Shown piece by piece: positions 44,467 through 52,483 of a stretch of DNA of 64,000 nucleotides. Every line of letters begins with the position of its first letter. The first letter of the stretch is position 1. The notes under the pieces were generated by a model that worked only from the letters and a program-made list of their open reading frames with translations, did not search any database and had not been told where the DNA came from. The translations under genes were made by a program, and so were the position numbers. Source of the DNA: JAGWAJ01 sp965215155 (GTDB lineage Bacteria > Acidobacteriota > Vicinamibacteria > Vicinamibacterales > UBA8438); assembly GCA_965215155.1 (NCBI GenBank), contig CBDCCY010000001.1, positions 496,001 through 560,000 on the forward strand. Reading direction: 5' to 3'.

Positions 44467-45655
44467 ATGACACGCTGGACACTCCTGGCGGCGCTGGCGT
44501 TGCTGGCGGCTCCGGCCGCGGCAGCCGCGCAGGACGCCGCCCCGGTCCGCTCCGTGCACCAGGACCTGGAGCCGGGCACCACGACCGACGACCACGGCAT
44601 CACGTTCGGCCTCCCCGTGAGTCATCCGGGGCGCCGCTACCCGACGTCCCACGAGTTTCCGTCGGGGCCGGAGGTCGGCGAGCGGCTTCCGGAGTTCTCG
44701 CTGCCGAATCAGCGCGGACGCCTGGTCGACTACCACGCGGACCGGGGCGATTCGAAGTCGATCGTCGTGTTCTACCGCTCGGGTGTGGTGACCGTACTGC
44801 CGCACGCAGCTGGTCGAGCTGCAAGAGAACCAGGGGCTCTTCGAGGAAGCGGGCATCCGCGTCTACGGCGTCAGCTACGACAGTCCGGAGCAGCTCCGGG
44901 CGTTCGCCGACGAGCACGGCGTGACGTACGACCTCCTGTCCGACGTCGACTCGGCCGTGATCCGGGAGTTCGGCATCCTCAACACGTTGATCTCGCCCGA
45001 GGATCCGGAACAGGCGGCCGGCCGCGGCTTCTACGGCGTGCCGTTCCCCGGCGTCTACGTGACGGACGGGGACGGCGTGGTCAGCGAGAAGTTCTTCCAC
45101 CGGCACTACGCCAGCCGCGCCTCGGCGGGGACGATCCGCGACTCCGCCATCGGCGAGATCCTCGCGCGCCATGAGGTTCCGGTCGTCGAGCTCGGCGCCG
45201 AACAGGTGAGCATCTCCGCGTTCCTGTCCGACCCGGCGATGCAGTTCGAGACGCAGTCGACGGTTCACGTGCGCTTCGAGCTCGCGGACGGGCTCCACAT
45301 GTACGGCCGGCCGCTTCCCGACGGCTACATCGCTTCCGAGGTGACCGTCCCCGAGACCCCGGGCCTGCGCGTGGGGGACATCCGGTACCCGCCGACGCAC
45401 CCGCGGGAGTTCCCGCTGCTCGGGGTCACCCTCAACGTCTACGAGGGGGTGGTCGACGTCGAGATTCCCGTCACGCCGAACGCGGAGGTCTTCCACGCGT
45501 CGAACCCGGACCGGCCGGACGTGGTCGAGGTGCCGCTGTCGGTCCTGTACCAGGTCTGCAGCGAGACGATCTGCTACACCCCGCGGACCGAGACGCTGTC
45601 GCTGACGGCGCCGTTCCAGCCTCTCGTGACCCCGGGCTCCCGAAGAGGGGGCTAG
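44467..45655 (+). CDS. Exported redoxin with TGA at the nucleophile (candidate selenoprotein) fused to a DsbD-alpha-like domain; one frameshift
   Basis: From ATG 44467 a signal peptide (ending AAAAQ) and redoxin start FSLPNQRGRLVDYH, SIVVFYRS are read. Removing one G of the GGG at 44781-44783 continues the chain as VWUPYCRTQLVELQENQ, where U is the TGA at 44789 in the place of the first cysteine of the usual W-C-P-Y-C site. On that reading Sec is residue 108, the second cysteine 111 and the protein 395 residues. The redoxin half ends near GEILARHEV; the rest (DPAMQFETQSTVHVRFELADGLHMYG to YQVCSETICYTP, C364 and C369) resembles the N-terminal DsbD domain. Periplasmic thiol exchange is likely. 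Confidence 0.75.
44806..44822 (+). promoter_or_regulatory. SECIS-like hairpin after the in-frame TGA
   Basis: Arms GCAGCT (44806-44811) and AGCTGC (44817-44822) with loop GGTCG. The loop begins 20 bases after the TGA (44789-44791) and has G at its first two positions, both within the rules known for bacterial SECIS elements. It lies inside coding sequence, as bacterial SECIS elements do. It could also be a chance product of CAG-CTG codons. Confidence 0.5.
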
Positions 45656-45728
45656 AGTCTGCGCGGCCAAACGGCGCCGGCCAAAGAGTCGAGCACGCGG
45701 GTGGCGGAGCACCGGAACGGAGGCTGAC

Positions 45729-47492
45729 ATGCGAACCGGTTGTCTCGGTGTGCGAGGCGCGCTGCTCGTGGCCGCGGCGGTAAGCGTGGGGGCGCCGCTC
45801 CCCGCCGGCGCACAGGCCGAATCACCCGCGGCGTTCGTCCCCGTCACCGACGCGATGTTCGAGGACCCCGCGCCGGGCGACTGGCTGACGTGGCGCCGCA
45901 CGCCGGACGGCTGGGGCTACAGCCCGCTCGACCAGGTCGACGCCGGCAACGTCGGGGAGCTGCGCCTCGCCTGGACCCGCGCCCTGGCCGCGGGCAGCCA
46001 GCAGGGGACGCCGCTGGCCTACGGCGGCGTGCTCTACATGCCGAACCCGAACGACGTCATCCAGGCCATCGACGCGGTGACCGGCGACCTCCGGTGGGAG
46101 TATCGCCGCGAGCTGCCGGACGACATCAACGACTACGTCAACGGGGCGTCGACCAACCGGAACATCGCGATCTACGGCAACCGCATCATCGACACCGGCG
46201 CCGACAACTACCTCTACGCGCTCGACGCGGAGACCGGGCGGCTGGCCTGGGAGACGCAGATTCTCGACTACCTGGTCAACCCCGCCCGGCACTCGTCCGG
46301 TCCGATCGTCGCCGCCGGCAAGGCGGTCTCGGGCCGCAGTTGCCGGCCGCACGGCGGGCTGCAAGCCTGCGTCATCACCGCCCACGACGCGGAGACCGGC
46401 GAAGAGGTCTGGCGGCGGCGCCTGGTGCCGGCCCCGGGCGAGCCGGGCGACGAGACCTGGGGCGGGGTTCCCTACGAGGAGCGGGTGCACGTCGGGTCGT
46501 GGATGGCGCCGAGCTACGACCCCGAGCTGAACCTGGTCTACGTCGGGACGTCCGTCACGTCCCCCGCGCCCAAGTTCCTCCTCGGCGGGATCGGGAACCG
46601 CTACCTCTACCACAACTCGACGCTGGCCCTCGACGGCGACACCGGCGAGATCGTGTGGTACTACCAGCACCTGAACGACCATTGGGACCTCGATCACCCG
46701 TTCGAGCGGCTGCTCGTCGACACCGCGGTGGCCCCGGACCCGGCCGCCGTGAGCTGGATCAACCCGGGGCTCGAGCGCGGCGAGGTGCGCCGGGTGCTGA
46801 CCGGCATTCCCGGCAAGACCGGCGTCGTCTACACGCTGGACCGCGAGACGGGCGAGTTCCTGTGGGCACGGCCGACGGTGACGCAGAACGTCATCAGCGA
46901 CATCGACGGCGCCACCGGCGCGGTCACCGAGAACGCCGAGCTCATCTTCGGCGCCGAGGGGCAGCAGGTGCTGGCCTGCCCGTCCTGGTTCGGCGGCAAG
47001 GACTGGGAGGCCGGTGCCTACAGCCCGCGGACCAACACCATGTACATGCCGCTGCGCAACACCTGCGCCCGCATGCTCGCCACCCGGGACGCGGAGATCC
47101 ACTACGCCCTCGCCGTGCGCAACCAGTTTGCGCCGGGCACCGACCAGCTCGGGACGGTCCAGGCGATCTCGGCCGAGACCGGCGCCACCGAGTGGCTCCA
47201 CGAGCAGCGCGCGGCGACGATGTCGCTCGTCGCCACCGGCGGCGGCCTCGTGTTCGGCGGCGACGTGAACGGCCGGTTCCGGGCCTTCGACGACGAGACG
47301 GGCGAGGTGCTGTGGGAGATCAACCTCGGCTCGCCGGTCACCGGCTTTCCGATCACCTACGCGGTCGACGGCCGGCAGTACGTGGCGGTGAGCACCGGCA
47401 CGGCGGGCACCGCCTCGGGCTTCATTCGCCTGACGCCCGAGCTGCGGCCGAGCGCCGGCAACAACCTGTTCGTCTTCGCCCTGCCGGAATAG
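45729..47492 (+). CDS. Exported PQQ-type beta-propeller dehydrogenase, paralogue 2
   Basis: 587 residues, the same length as the protein at 42578 and collinear with it (ADWLSWRRTLDGWGYSPLDEID there, GDWLTWRRTPDGWGYSPLDQVD here). Signal peptide ends PAGAQ. Docking motifs such as DAVTGDLRWEYRR and DAETGRLAWETQ recur; the active-site acids are D320 and D322 in HWDLDHPFE. No haem is fused. It lies 73 bp after the redoxin gene on the same strand. The duplicate pair flanking a thiol-redox gene suggests one periplasmic module, perhaps with the redoxin keeping cysteines in order. Confidence 0.85.
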   Translation: MRTGCLGVRGALLVAAAVSVGAPLPAGAQAESPAAFVPVTDAMFEDPAPGDWLTWRRTPDGWGYSPLDQVDAGNVGELRLAWTRALAAGSQQGTPLAYGGVLYMPNPNDVIQAIDAVTGDLRWEYRRELPDDINDYVNGASTNRNIAIYGNRIIDTGADNYLYALDAETGRLAWETQILDYLVNPARHSSGPIVAAGKAVSGRSCRPHGGLQACVITAHDAETGEEVWRRRLVPAPGEPGDETWGGVPYEERVHVGSWMAPSYDPELNLVYVGTSVTSPAPKFLLGGIGNRYLYHNSTLALDGDTGEIVWYYQHLNDHWDLDHPFERLLVDTAVAPDPAAVSWINPGLERGEVRRVLTGIPGKTGVVYTLDRETGEFLWARPTVTQNVISDIDGATGAVTENAELIFGAEGQQVLACPSWFGGKDWEAGAYSPRTNTMYMPLRNTCARMLATRDAEIHYALAVRNQFAPGTDQLGTVQAISAETGATEWLHEQRAATMSLVATGGGLVFGGDVNGRFRAFDDETGEVLWEINLGSPVTGFPITYAVDGRQYVAVSTGTAGTASGFIRLTPELRPSAGNNLFVFALPE

Positions 47493-47635
47493 ACGGGATC
47501 ACCTGCCGATCGACTACGAGTTCCCGGATCACCTGTCCAGCGCACGCCCAGATTCGTAGGCGAAGCGGATACGTCGACCACTGGACGGCACGCGGGCGTC
47601 CGAGCGGCCGTGCGGTCTGCAGGAGGAGATGCACC

Positions 47636-48109
47636 ATGTTCGACACCAGGTGGAAGCGTCTGGGCGCCCTGACCGTCGCGGCGTTGCTGGGTGCCGTCAA
47701 TCCCGGGTTGGCGGAGGAGGAGCTGACGGCGGACGATCACGCGCAGATACATCAGCTCTACGCCAGGTACGTGCAGGCCATCGACTTCGGCGACGCGATC
47801 GGGTGGGCCGACACCTTCACGCCGGACGGCTCCTTCGGCGATGCGGTCACCGGCCGCGACGCCCTGATCGCGTTCGCCGAGCGGTACCACGAGGAGAACG
47901 GAGACGCACCTCGCCACTGGTACGGCGCACTCGTACTCGCACCGACCGCCGACGGCGCCGAGGGCAGGTGCTACGCCGTGACGTTCAACTCACGCACGCA
48001 GAGCCTGATGTGGACGGGGACGTACAGGGACGCGTTGGTCAAGACCGCCGACGGCTGGCGGTTCTCGTCGCGTCACCTGACGATGGACCCGACAGAGAAC
48101 CGCCAGTAG
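47636..48109 (+). CDS. Exported SnoaL/NTF2-like protein
   Basis: 157 residues; AGGAGGAG precedes the ATG at 47636. A signal peptide (ending PGLAE) precedes a cone-shaped NTF2-like domain: DDHAQIHQLYARYVQAIDFGDAIGWADTFTPDGSF and the closing TYRDALVKTADGWRFSSRHLTMD, the usual SnoaL_4 order. Such domains bind or transform small cyclic molecules. It is convergent with the gene at 48158 and 143 bp after the quinoprotein; export of this fold is less common. Confidence 0.82.
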   Translation: MFDTRWKRLGALTVAALLGAVNPGLAEEELTADDHAQIHQLYARYVQAIDFGDAIGWADTFTPDGSFGDAVTGRDALIAFAERYHEENGDAPRHWYGALVLAPTADGAEGRCYAVTFNSRTQSLMWTGTYRDALVKTADGWRFSSRHLTMDPTENRQ

Positions 48110-48157
48110 GGACGTGCTCGCCGACGGCGCGCTCCACGTTCAGCGTGCGGCCTGCGT

Positions 48158-49096
48158 TCAGCGGCCGGCCTTCGCGTCGTCGGCCCGGCCGCCCCGCAGG
48201 GTGTTCTCGAGGCCGTAGTTGCCCTCGTGGCACGTGTATTCGAGGATGTGGTAGTCCGGCGAGCGGTTCATCGGCAGCTCGACGGTCCACGGGCGCTCGA
48301 ACGCGTTGGGATCCTCGACGGTGACCCGGTAGAGGAGCGTGTTCTCGTCGACCGGAATGAACCGCTCGGTCACGTGCGTGGCCTCGCTCTGCGGAATGCC
48401 CCGGATGCGGCCGGTGGCCACGTTCGTGCCGACGGTCCCCTGCGTGTTGTAGTGCGTGACCTCCACCACCAGGGTGTCGCCCTCCCAGCGGCCGCGGGAC
48501 ACCCCGTCCCACTGGCGGATGCTCGACGGCAGCTCCGGCCGGTCGTCCAGCGGAATGATGCGGGAGACGTGGATCATCTCCGACGAGATCACCACCTGGC
48601 CCGGCGTCTGCAGGATCAGGTGGCCGGTGTTGTAGGTCGGGAACATCGCGCCCGGCACCCCGCGCGTGATGCAGCGCTCCCACGGGGTGTTGTGCACCCA
48701 GTGGTCGGGGAGCAGCCGCAGGTTCTCGTCCCGGACCGCCGCCGCCGCCGGGAGGATGGGCACGACTCCGCTGGGCGGGTCGACGACCATCGACCGCCGG
48801 CGCTCGTTGCGCTTGGCGTCGACCTCCCCGGGTGAGAAGTCGCTGGAAGGACCGACGCCGGGGCTCGTCACGCCGCTGTTGTCGATGCCCGGGAACCAGG
48901 CCGCCAGACCCTTCAGGCCCTCCCACACTTCAGGGCCCGGCGTCTCGAAGGGCGTCGAGTCGAAGCTCGTCCAGATGCCCGAGATGTCGGGCTGCCCATC
49001 CGCCGTCCGCGGGGGCGAGTAGTCCTGTCCGAACGCCGGCGCCGCCGTCGCCAGCACCGCGAGTAGCGTGCAGGCCAGGTGGGTTCGTGTTCTCAT
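48158..49096 (-). CDS. Exported protein of the GDPDLQGIW / CHEGNYG family, paralogue
   Basis: 312 residues from ATG 49096 behind AGGAGAAAG. A signal peptide (ending PAFGQ) is followed by DGQPDISGIWTS, NTPWERCITRGVPGAMFP, SRGRWEGDTLVVEVTHYN, RFIPVDENTLLYRVTVEDP and, near the end, YTCHEGNYGLENTL. These are the same blocks, in the same order, as in the protein at 4158-5198. No function is established. It lies downstream of the quinoprotein at 49188 on the same strand (91 bp), so co-expression is likely. Confidence 0.82.
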   Translation of the reverse strand: MRTRTHLACTLLAVLATAAPAFGQDYSPPRTADGQPDISGIWTSFDSTPFETPGPEVWEGLKGLAAWFPGIDNSGVTSPGVGPSSDFSPGEVDAKRNERRRSMVVDPPSGVVPILPAAAAVRDENLRLLPDHWVHNTPWERCITRGVPGAMFPTYNTGHLILQTPGQVVISSEMIHVSRIIPLDDRPELPSSIRQWDGVSRGRWEGDTLVVEVTHYNTQGTVGTNVATGRIRGIPQSEATHVTERFIPVDENTLLYRVTVEDPNAFERPWTVELPMNRSPDYHILEYTCHEGNYGLENTLRGGRADDAKAGR

Positions 49097-49187
49097 CGGT
49101 TCTTTCTCCTGCGGCTCCAACGGAATAATCGCCTCCCGGCGGCCGGCTCGCGGCCACCACGGATGGCGCCTGCCACGACCGTGCCGG

Positions 49188-50915
49188 CTACTCGGGCAGC
49201 GCGAAGACCCACATGACGCCCGTGCCCTGCGGGAGCGTCGTGCCGGTGAATCGCGCGTAGGAGGTGGTCTGCCCGATGCGTCCACCGGCGCCGACCGCGA
49301 CGTACTGGCGTCCGCCGACCTCGAAGGTGACGGGGGCGCCCGAGATGTCGCCGTTGAGGCGACGCTCCCAGAGGAGGTCGCCCGTCTCGGCGTCGAGCGC
49401 GAAGAAGCGCCGGTCCGCGGTGCCCCCGAAGACGATGCCGCCGCTCGTGGCGAGGGCCGCGGCGGTCATCGCGGCGCCGCTCTCCGGACGGTACTCCCAG
49501 GACCGGCGGCCGCTGACCGGATCGAAGGCCACGAACTCGCCGACGTAGTCGTAGCCCGGCACCATCTTCACCCGCGCCGCGAGCCCGCTGTAGAGCCGGC
49601 CCGGACGATACTCCTCGGATACGAACGTCACGTCCATGCAACTGTTGTTGATGCCGACGTAATAGAGGCCGGTCTCGGCGCTGTAGCTCGGCGAGTTCAG
49701 GTTGCGCGCCCCGTGGTAGTGCGGGCAGACCTCGAAGACGCGGTCCGAGTCGACGTCGTCCATCGTCGGGATGAGCTCGGGGTTGAAGATGGGGCTTCCG
49801 CTGTCGGTCCAGCCGGTGATGAGGTTGTCGTAGCCGGTCCGGAACGCGTTCAGGAAGCGGCCCGTCTCGCGGTCGAGGACGATGCCCCAGCCGATCTTGC
49901 TGGTCTCGATGAGCGCCTTGTGCTCGACGCCGCCGATGACCAGGTCGACCAGCATGCTCTCGTGCGTGGCGTCGAGATCCCAGTTGTCGGACGGCACCAC
50001 CTGGAAGTACCACGCCATCTCGCCGGTGTCGATGTCGAGGGCCAGGATGCAGTTCGTGTAGAGGGCGTCGCCGGGGCCGCGCAGGGTGGACGACCACGGC
50101 GTCGGCTGCCCCGTGCCCAGGTAGACGAGGCGCAGCTCGGGGTCGTAGCTGAGGGTGTTCCAGGTCAGGCCGCCGAGCGGGGGGATCTCGTGCTCGGACC
50201 AGGTCTCGTAGCCCGGCTCCCCCTCCCGCGGCACGGTGTAGGTGATCCAGAGGCGCTCGCCGGTCTCGGCATCGTGCGCCACCACGGCCCCGCGGGCGCT
50301 CCGGTCGCCGCCCGCGAAGCCGAGGATCACCTTGCCGTCGGCGATGAGCGCGGGGTGCGTGTGCCCGAGCCCCGTCGTGTAGTCGCCGGTGCTCACCTCC
50401 CAGCGCTGTTCGCCGGTCCGGGCGTCGAGCGCCACCAGGGCCGCGTCGGCCGTGCCCCAGTAGATCGTGTCGCCGTAGATCGACACCCCGCGGTGCCGGT
50501 TCATCGCCTGCGACTTGTCGATGTCCTCCGGGTAGCTGCGGGTGTGGATCCAGGCCACGTCTCCGGAGACGACGTCGAACGCCGTCACGCGGCCGCTGCC
50601 CTCCGCCACGTACATCAGCCCGTTGGCCACGACCGGCGTCGGCACCCAGCGGCTCCCGTCGCGCATCGAGTACGCCCACACCAGTTGCAGGTCCTCGACG
50701 TTGTCCCGGTCGATCTGGTCGAGGGGGCTGAACCCGGTGACGTCGTAGGTCCGTCGGAAGCTCATCCAGTCGCCGTCCTCGGGGTCGAGCAGCCGTTCCT
50801 CGGTGACTGGCTCCCACGCCCCCTCGTCCGACTGCGCGAACGCGGTCGCGGCCGGGATGAGGGCGAGGCCGACCAGGCCCACCAGCACGATTTGCCCGCG
50901 TACCCACTCTCGCAT
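49188..50915 (-). CDS. Exported PQQ-type beta-propeller dehydrogenase, paralogue 3
   Basis: 575 residues from ATG 50915, with GGGAG upstream and a signal peptide (ending TAFAQ). Blade motifs DVVSGDVAWIHTR, DARTGEQRWEVSTG, DAETGERLWITY and DIDTGEMAWYFQV define the propeller; the active-site acids are D313 and D315 in NWDLDATHE. Further conserved blocks are WNTLSYDPELRLVYLGTGQPTPW and KIGWGIVLDRETGRFL, as in acidobacterial alcohol or glucose dehydrogenase-like quinoproteins. No fused haem. It is followed on the same strand by the CHEGNYG-family gene. Confidence 0.86.
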   Translation of the reverse strand: MREWVRGQIVLVGLVGLALIPAATAFAQSDEGAWEPVTEERLLDPEDGDWMSFRRTYDVTGFSPLDQIDRDNVEDLQLVWAYSMRDGSRWVPTPVVANGLMYVAEGSGRVTAFDVVSGDVAWIHTRSYPEDIDKSQAMNRHRGVSIYGDTIYWGTADAALVALDARTGEQRWEVSTGDYTTGLGHTHPALIADGKVILGFAGGDRSARGAVVAHDAETGERLWITYTVPREGEPGYETWSEHEIPPLGGLTWNTLSYDPELRLVYLGTGQPTPWSSTLRGPGDALYTNCILALDIDTGEMAWYFQVVPSDNWDLDATHESMLVDLVIGGVEHKALIETSKIGWGIVLDRETGRFLNAFRTGYDNLITGWTDSGSPIFNPELIPTMDDVDSDRVFEVCPHYHGARNLNSPSYSAETGLYYVGINNSCMDVTFVSEEYRPGRLYSGLAARVKMVPGYDYVGEFVAFDPVSGRRSWEYRPESGAAMTAAALATSGGIVFGGTADRRFFALDAETGDLLWERRLNGDISGAPVTFEVGGRQYVAVGAGGRIGQTTSYARFTGTTLPQGTGVMWVFALPE

Positions 50916-51119
50916 CGCGTATCTCCCTTTTTCGGCGACCGGCGCCGCGGCGTTTGCCGGGCCGGTCCGTCGCGTATCGCTGGCCGCCGCGCGAGGCCGC
51001 GACGTCGGCGGCGCGGCCCGATCCACGAGGCCGCCCTCGCGCATCATCGCCCATGCCGGCGGGCGGCGCAAACAGCACGGCGCCGCGGGCCCGCCGAGGT
51101 GCCATCCTGTCCGCCGGCG

Positions 51120-52349
51120 CTACACCACCCGCCACCAGGGCGCGGCCAGAACGCCCTCCGCCATCCACTGCGTTTCGCGGCCGCCGTGGAGCAGCAGGCC
51201 GCCGGCGAACCGTTCCGGGTACTCCTGCCGAAACAGGCGCAGGCCGCGGGTGTCCGCCAGTCCGGGAGTCGTGGCTGCCTTCACCTCGACGGCCAGCAGC
51301 CGATCGCCGGTTTCGATGACGAAGTCGACCTCGCGACCCGTCGTCGTCCGCCAGAAGAGCACGTCCGGGGCAGGCGCCTGGCCGTCGCGCCACACCAGCA
51401 GGTCGGCCAGGAGGAGATTCTCCAGATGCTCGCCGGAGACGGAGTCGGCACCGCTCAGCCAGAGCGCGAGGGCCGGGTCGCTCCAGTAGAGCCTCGAACT
51501 CTTGACCAGGCGCTTGCCGCGGTTCACCGAGTACGGCGGCAACCGCACCAGTTGGAATGAGGCTTCCAGCAGGTTCAGATGGCGCTGCACCGTGGTGCGC
51601 GGCATCCGGAGATCACGCCCGATGTCCGCCTGGTTGATCAGGCCGCCCAGGCGATGGCTGGCGACGCGCATGAGACGCCGAAAATCGACCAGATTGCCGA
51701 CGGTCGCCAGGGACTGCAGATCGCGTTCGAGGTAGGTGCGGACGTAGCCGTCGAACCAGAGCGAACGGGCGTCGTCGCTGGCGAGCTCCACCGCCGGCGT
51801 GGGGTAGCCGCTGGCGCGGACCTCGGTCCGCCAGTCGGCGGGGACCTCGTCGCGCGACTCGAGGACGCTCGGCCAGTCTGCAACGGGGGTTGCGAGCAGG
51901 TCGGTCCAGATGCCCGGCGTCCCGCGCCCCAGCCGCTCCCGGCGGCAGAGCGGCCATAGGTTCACGTACGCTGCCCGGCCCGCAAGCGTCTCGGACACTC
52001 GTTGCATGAGCAACAGGTTCGCCGAGCCGGTGAGCAGAAAGCGGCCGTTGCGACGCGGCCGATCCTCGTCGACCGCCCGCTTCACGGCGAGCAGAAGGTC
52101 GGGCTCGCGCTGCACCTCGTCGAGGGTCAGCCGTTCCGCACTGCGGACCAGATCCGGCGCCGCCCGCCGGGCCCGTTCCTGCGTTTCGGGATCGTCGAGC
52201 GTGAGGTAGAGGCGGTCCGCAAGGAACGGCTCGGTCCGTGCCAGGGTGGTCTTGCCGGTCTGGCGCGCGCCCATCAGCACGACGACGGGCGCGGCGGCCA
52301 GGGCGCGTCGCAGCAGCCCGGCCGCGTAGCGAGGCAGATAGTGGAGCAT
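51120..52349 (-). CDS. ATPase of the AAA_14 / DUF4143 type
   Basis: 409 residues. The P-loop GARQTGKTTLAR starts near residue 27, LTLDEVQREPDLLLAVKRAVDEDR is the Walker B, and GRFLLTGSANLLLMQ follows. The C-terminal half (YVRTYLERDLQSLATVGN, NLLEASFQLVRLPPY, REVDFVIETGDRLLAVEVKA) is DUF4143, which ends in a PD-(D/E)XK-like nuclease core (D, E, V-K). These widespread proteins have no firm function; links to toxin-like or mobile regions are common. It is flanked by quinoprotein genes, so it is a foreign-looking insert in the PQQ region. Confidence 0.88.
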   Translation of the reverse strand: MLHYLPRYAAGLLRRALAAAPVVVLMGARQTGKTTLARTEPFLADRLYLTLDDPETQERARRAAPDLVRSAERLTLDEVQREPDLLLAVKRAVDEDRPRRNGRFLLTGSANLLLMQRVSETLAGRAAYVNLWPLCRRERLGRGTPGIWTDLLATPVADWPSVLESRDEVPADWRTEVRASGYPTPAVELASDDARSLWFDGYVRTYLERDLQSLATVGNLVDFRRLMRVASHRLGGLINQADIGRDLRMPRTTVQRHLNLLEASFQLVRLPPYSVNRGKRLVKSSRLYWSDPALALWLSGADSVSGEHLENLLLADLLVWRDGQAPAPDVLFWRTTTGREVDFVIETGDRLLAVEVKAATTPGLADTRGLRLFRQEYPERFAGGLLLHGGRETQWMAEGVLAAPWWRVV

Positions 52350-52366
52350 CGACCACCCGGTGGGCG

Positions 52367-52393
52367 ATTATCGACCATCTCATGGGCGATAAT
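52367..52393. promoter_or_regulatory. Inverted repeat upstream of the AAA_14/DUF4143 gene
   Basis: ATTATCG (52367-52373) and CGATAAT (52387-52393) are exact inverse complements 13 bases apart, 18-44 bp before the start at 52349. The region is AT-richer than its surroundings. It is a plausible operator for self-regulation or a -10-like area; there is no other evidence. Confidence 0.35.
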
Positions 52394-52483
52394 CAAAGTC
52401 CCGCTCAGATACCCGAAACCCACTCGACACGACGTCCTGGCCGCATGCACGGCACGCCAACTCCGCGACAAGGCTGCCCCAGG

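Noticed and set aside
42578..47492. The redoxin as simple dead pseudogene of the quinoprotein operon
   Set aside because: Not fully excluded, but coding sense is preserved for 280 codons after the TGA and a single base correction restores the frame, so a selenoprotein with a sequencing error is the better reading.
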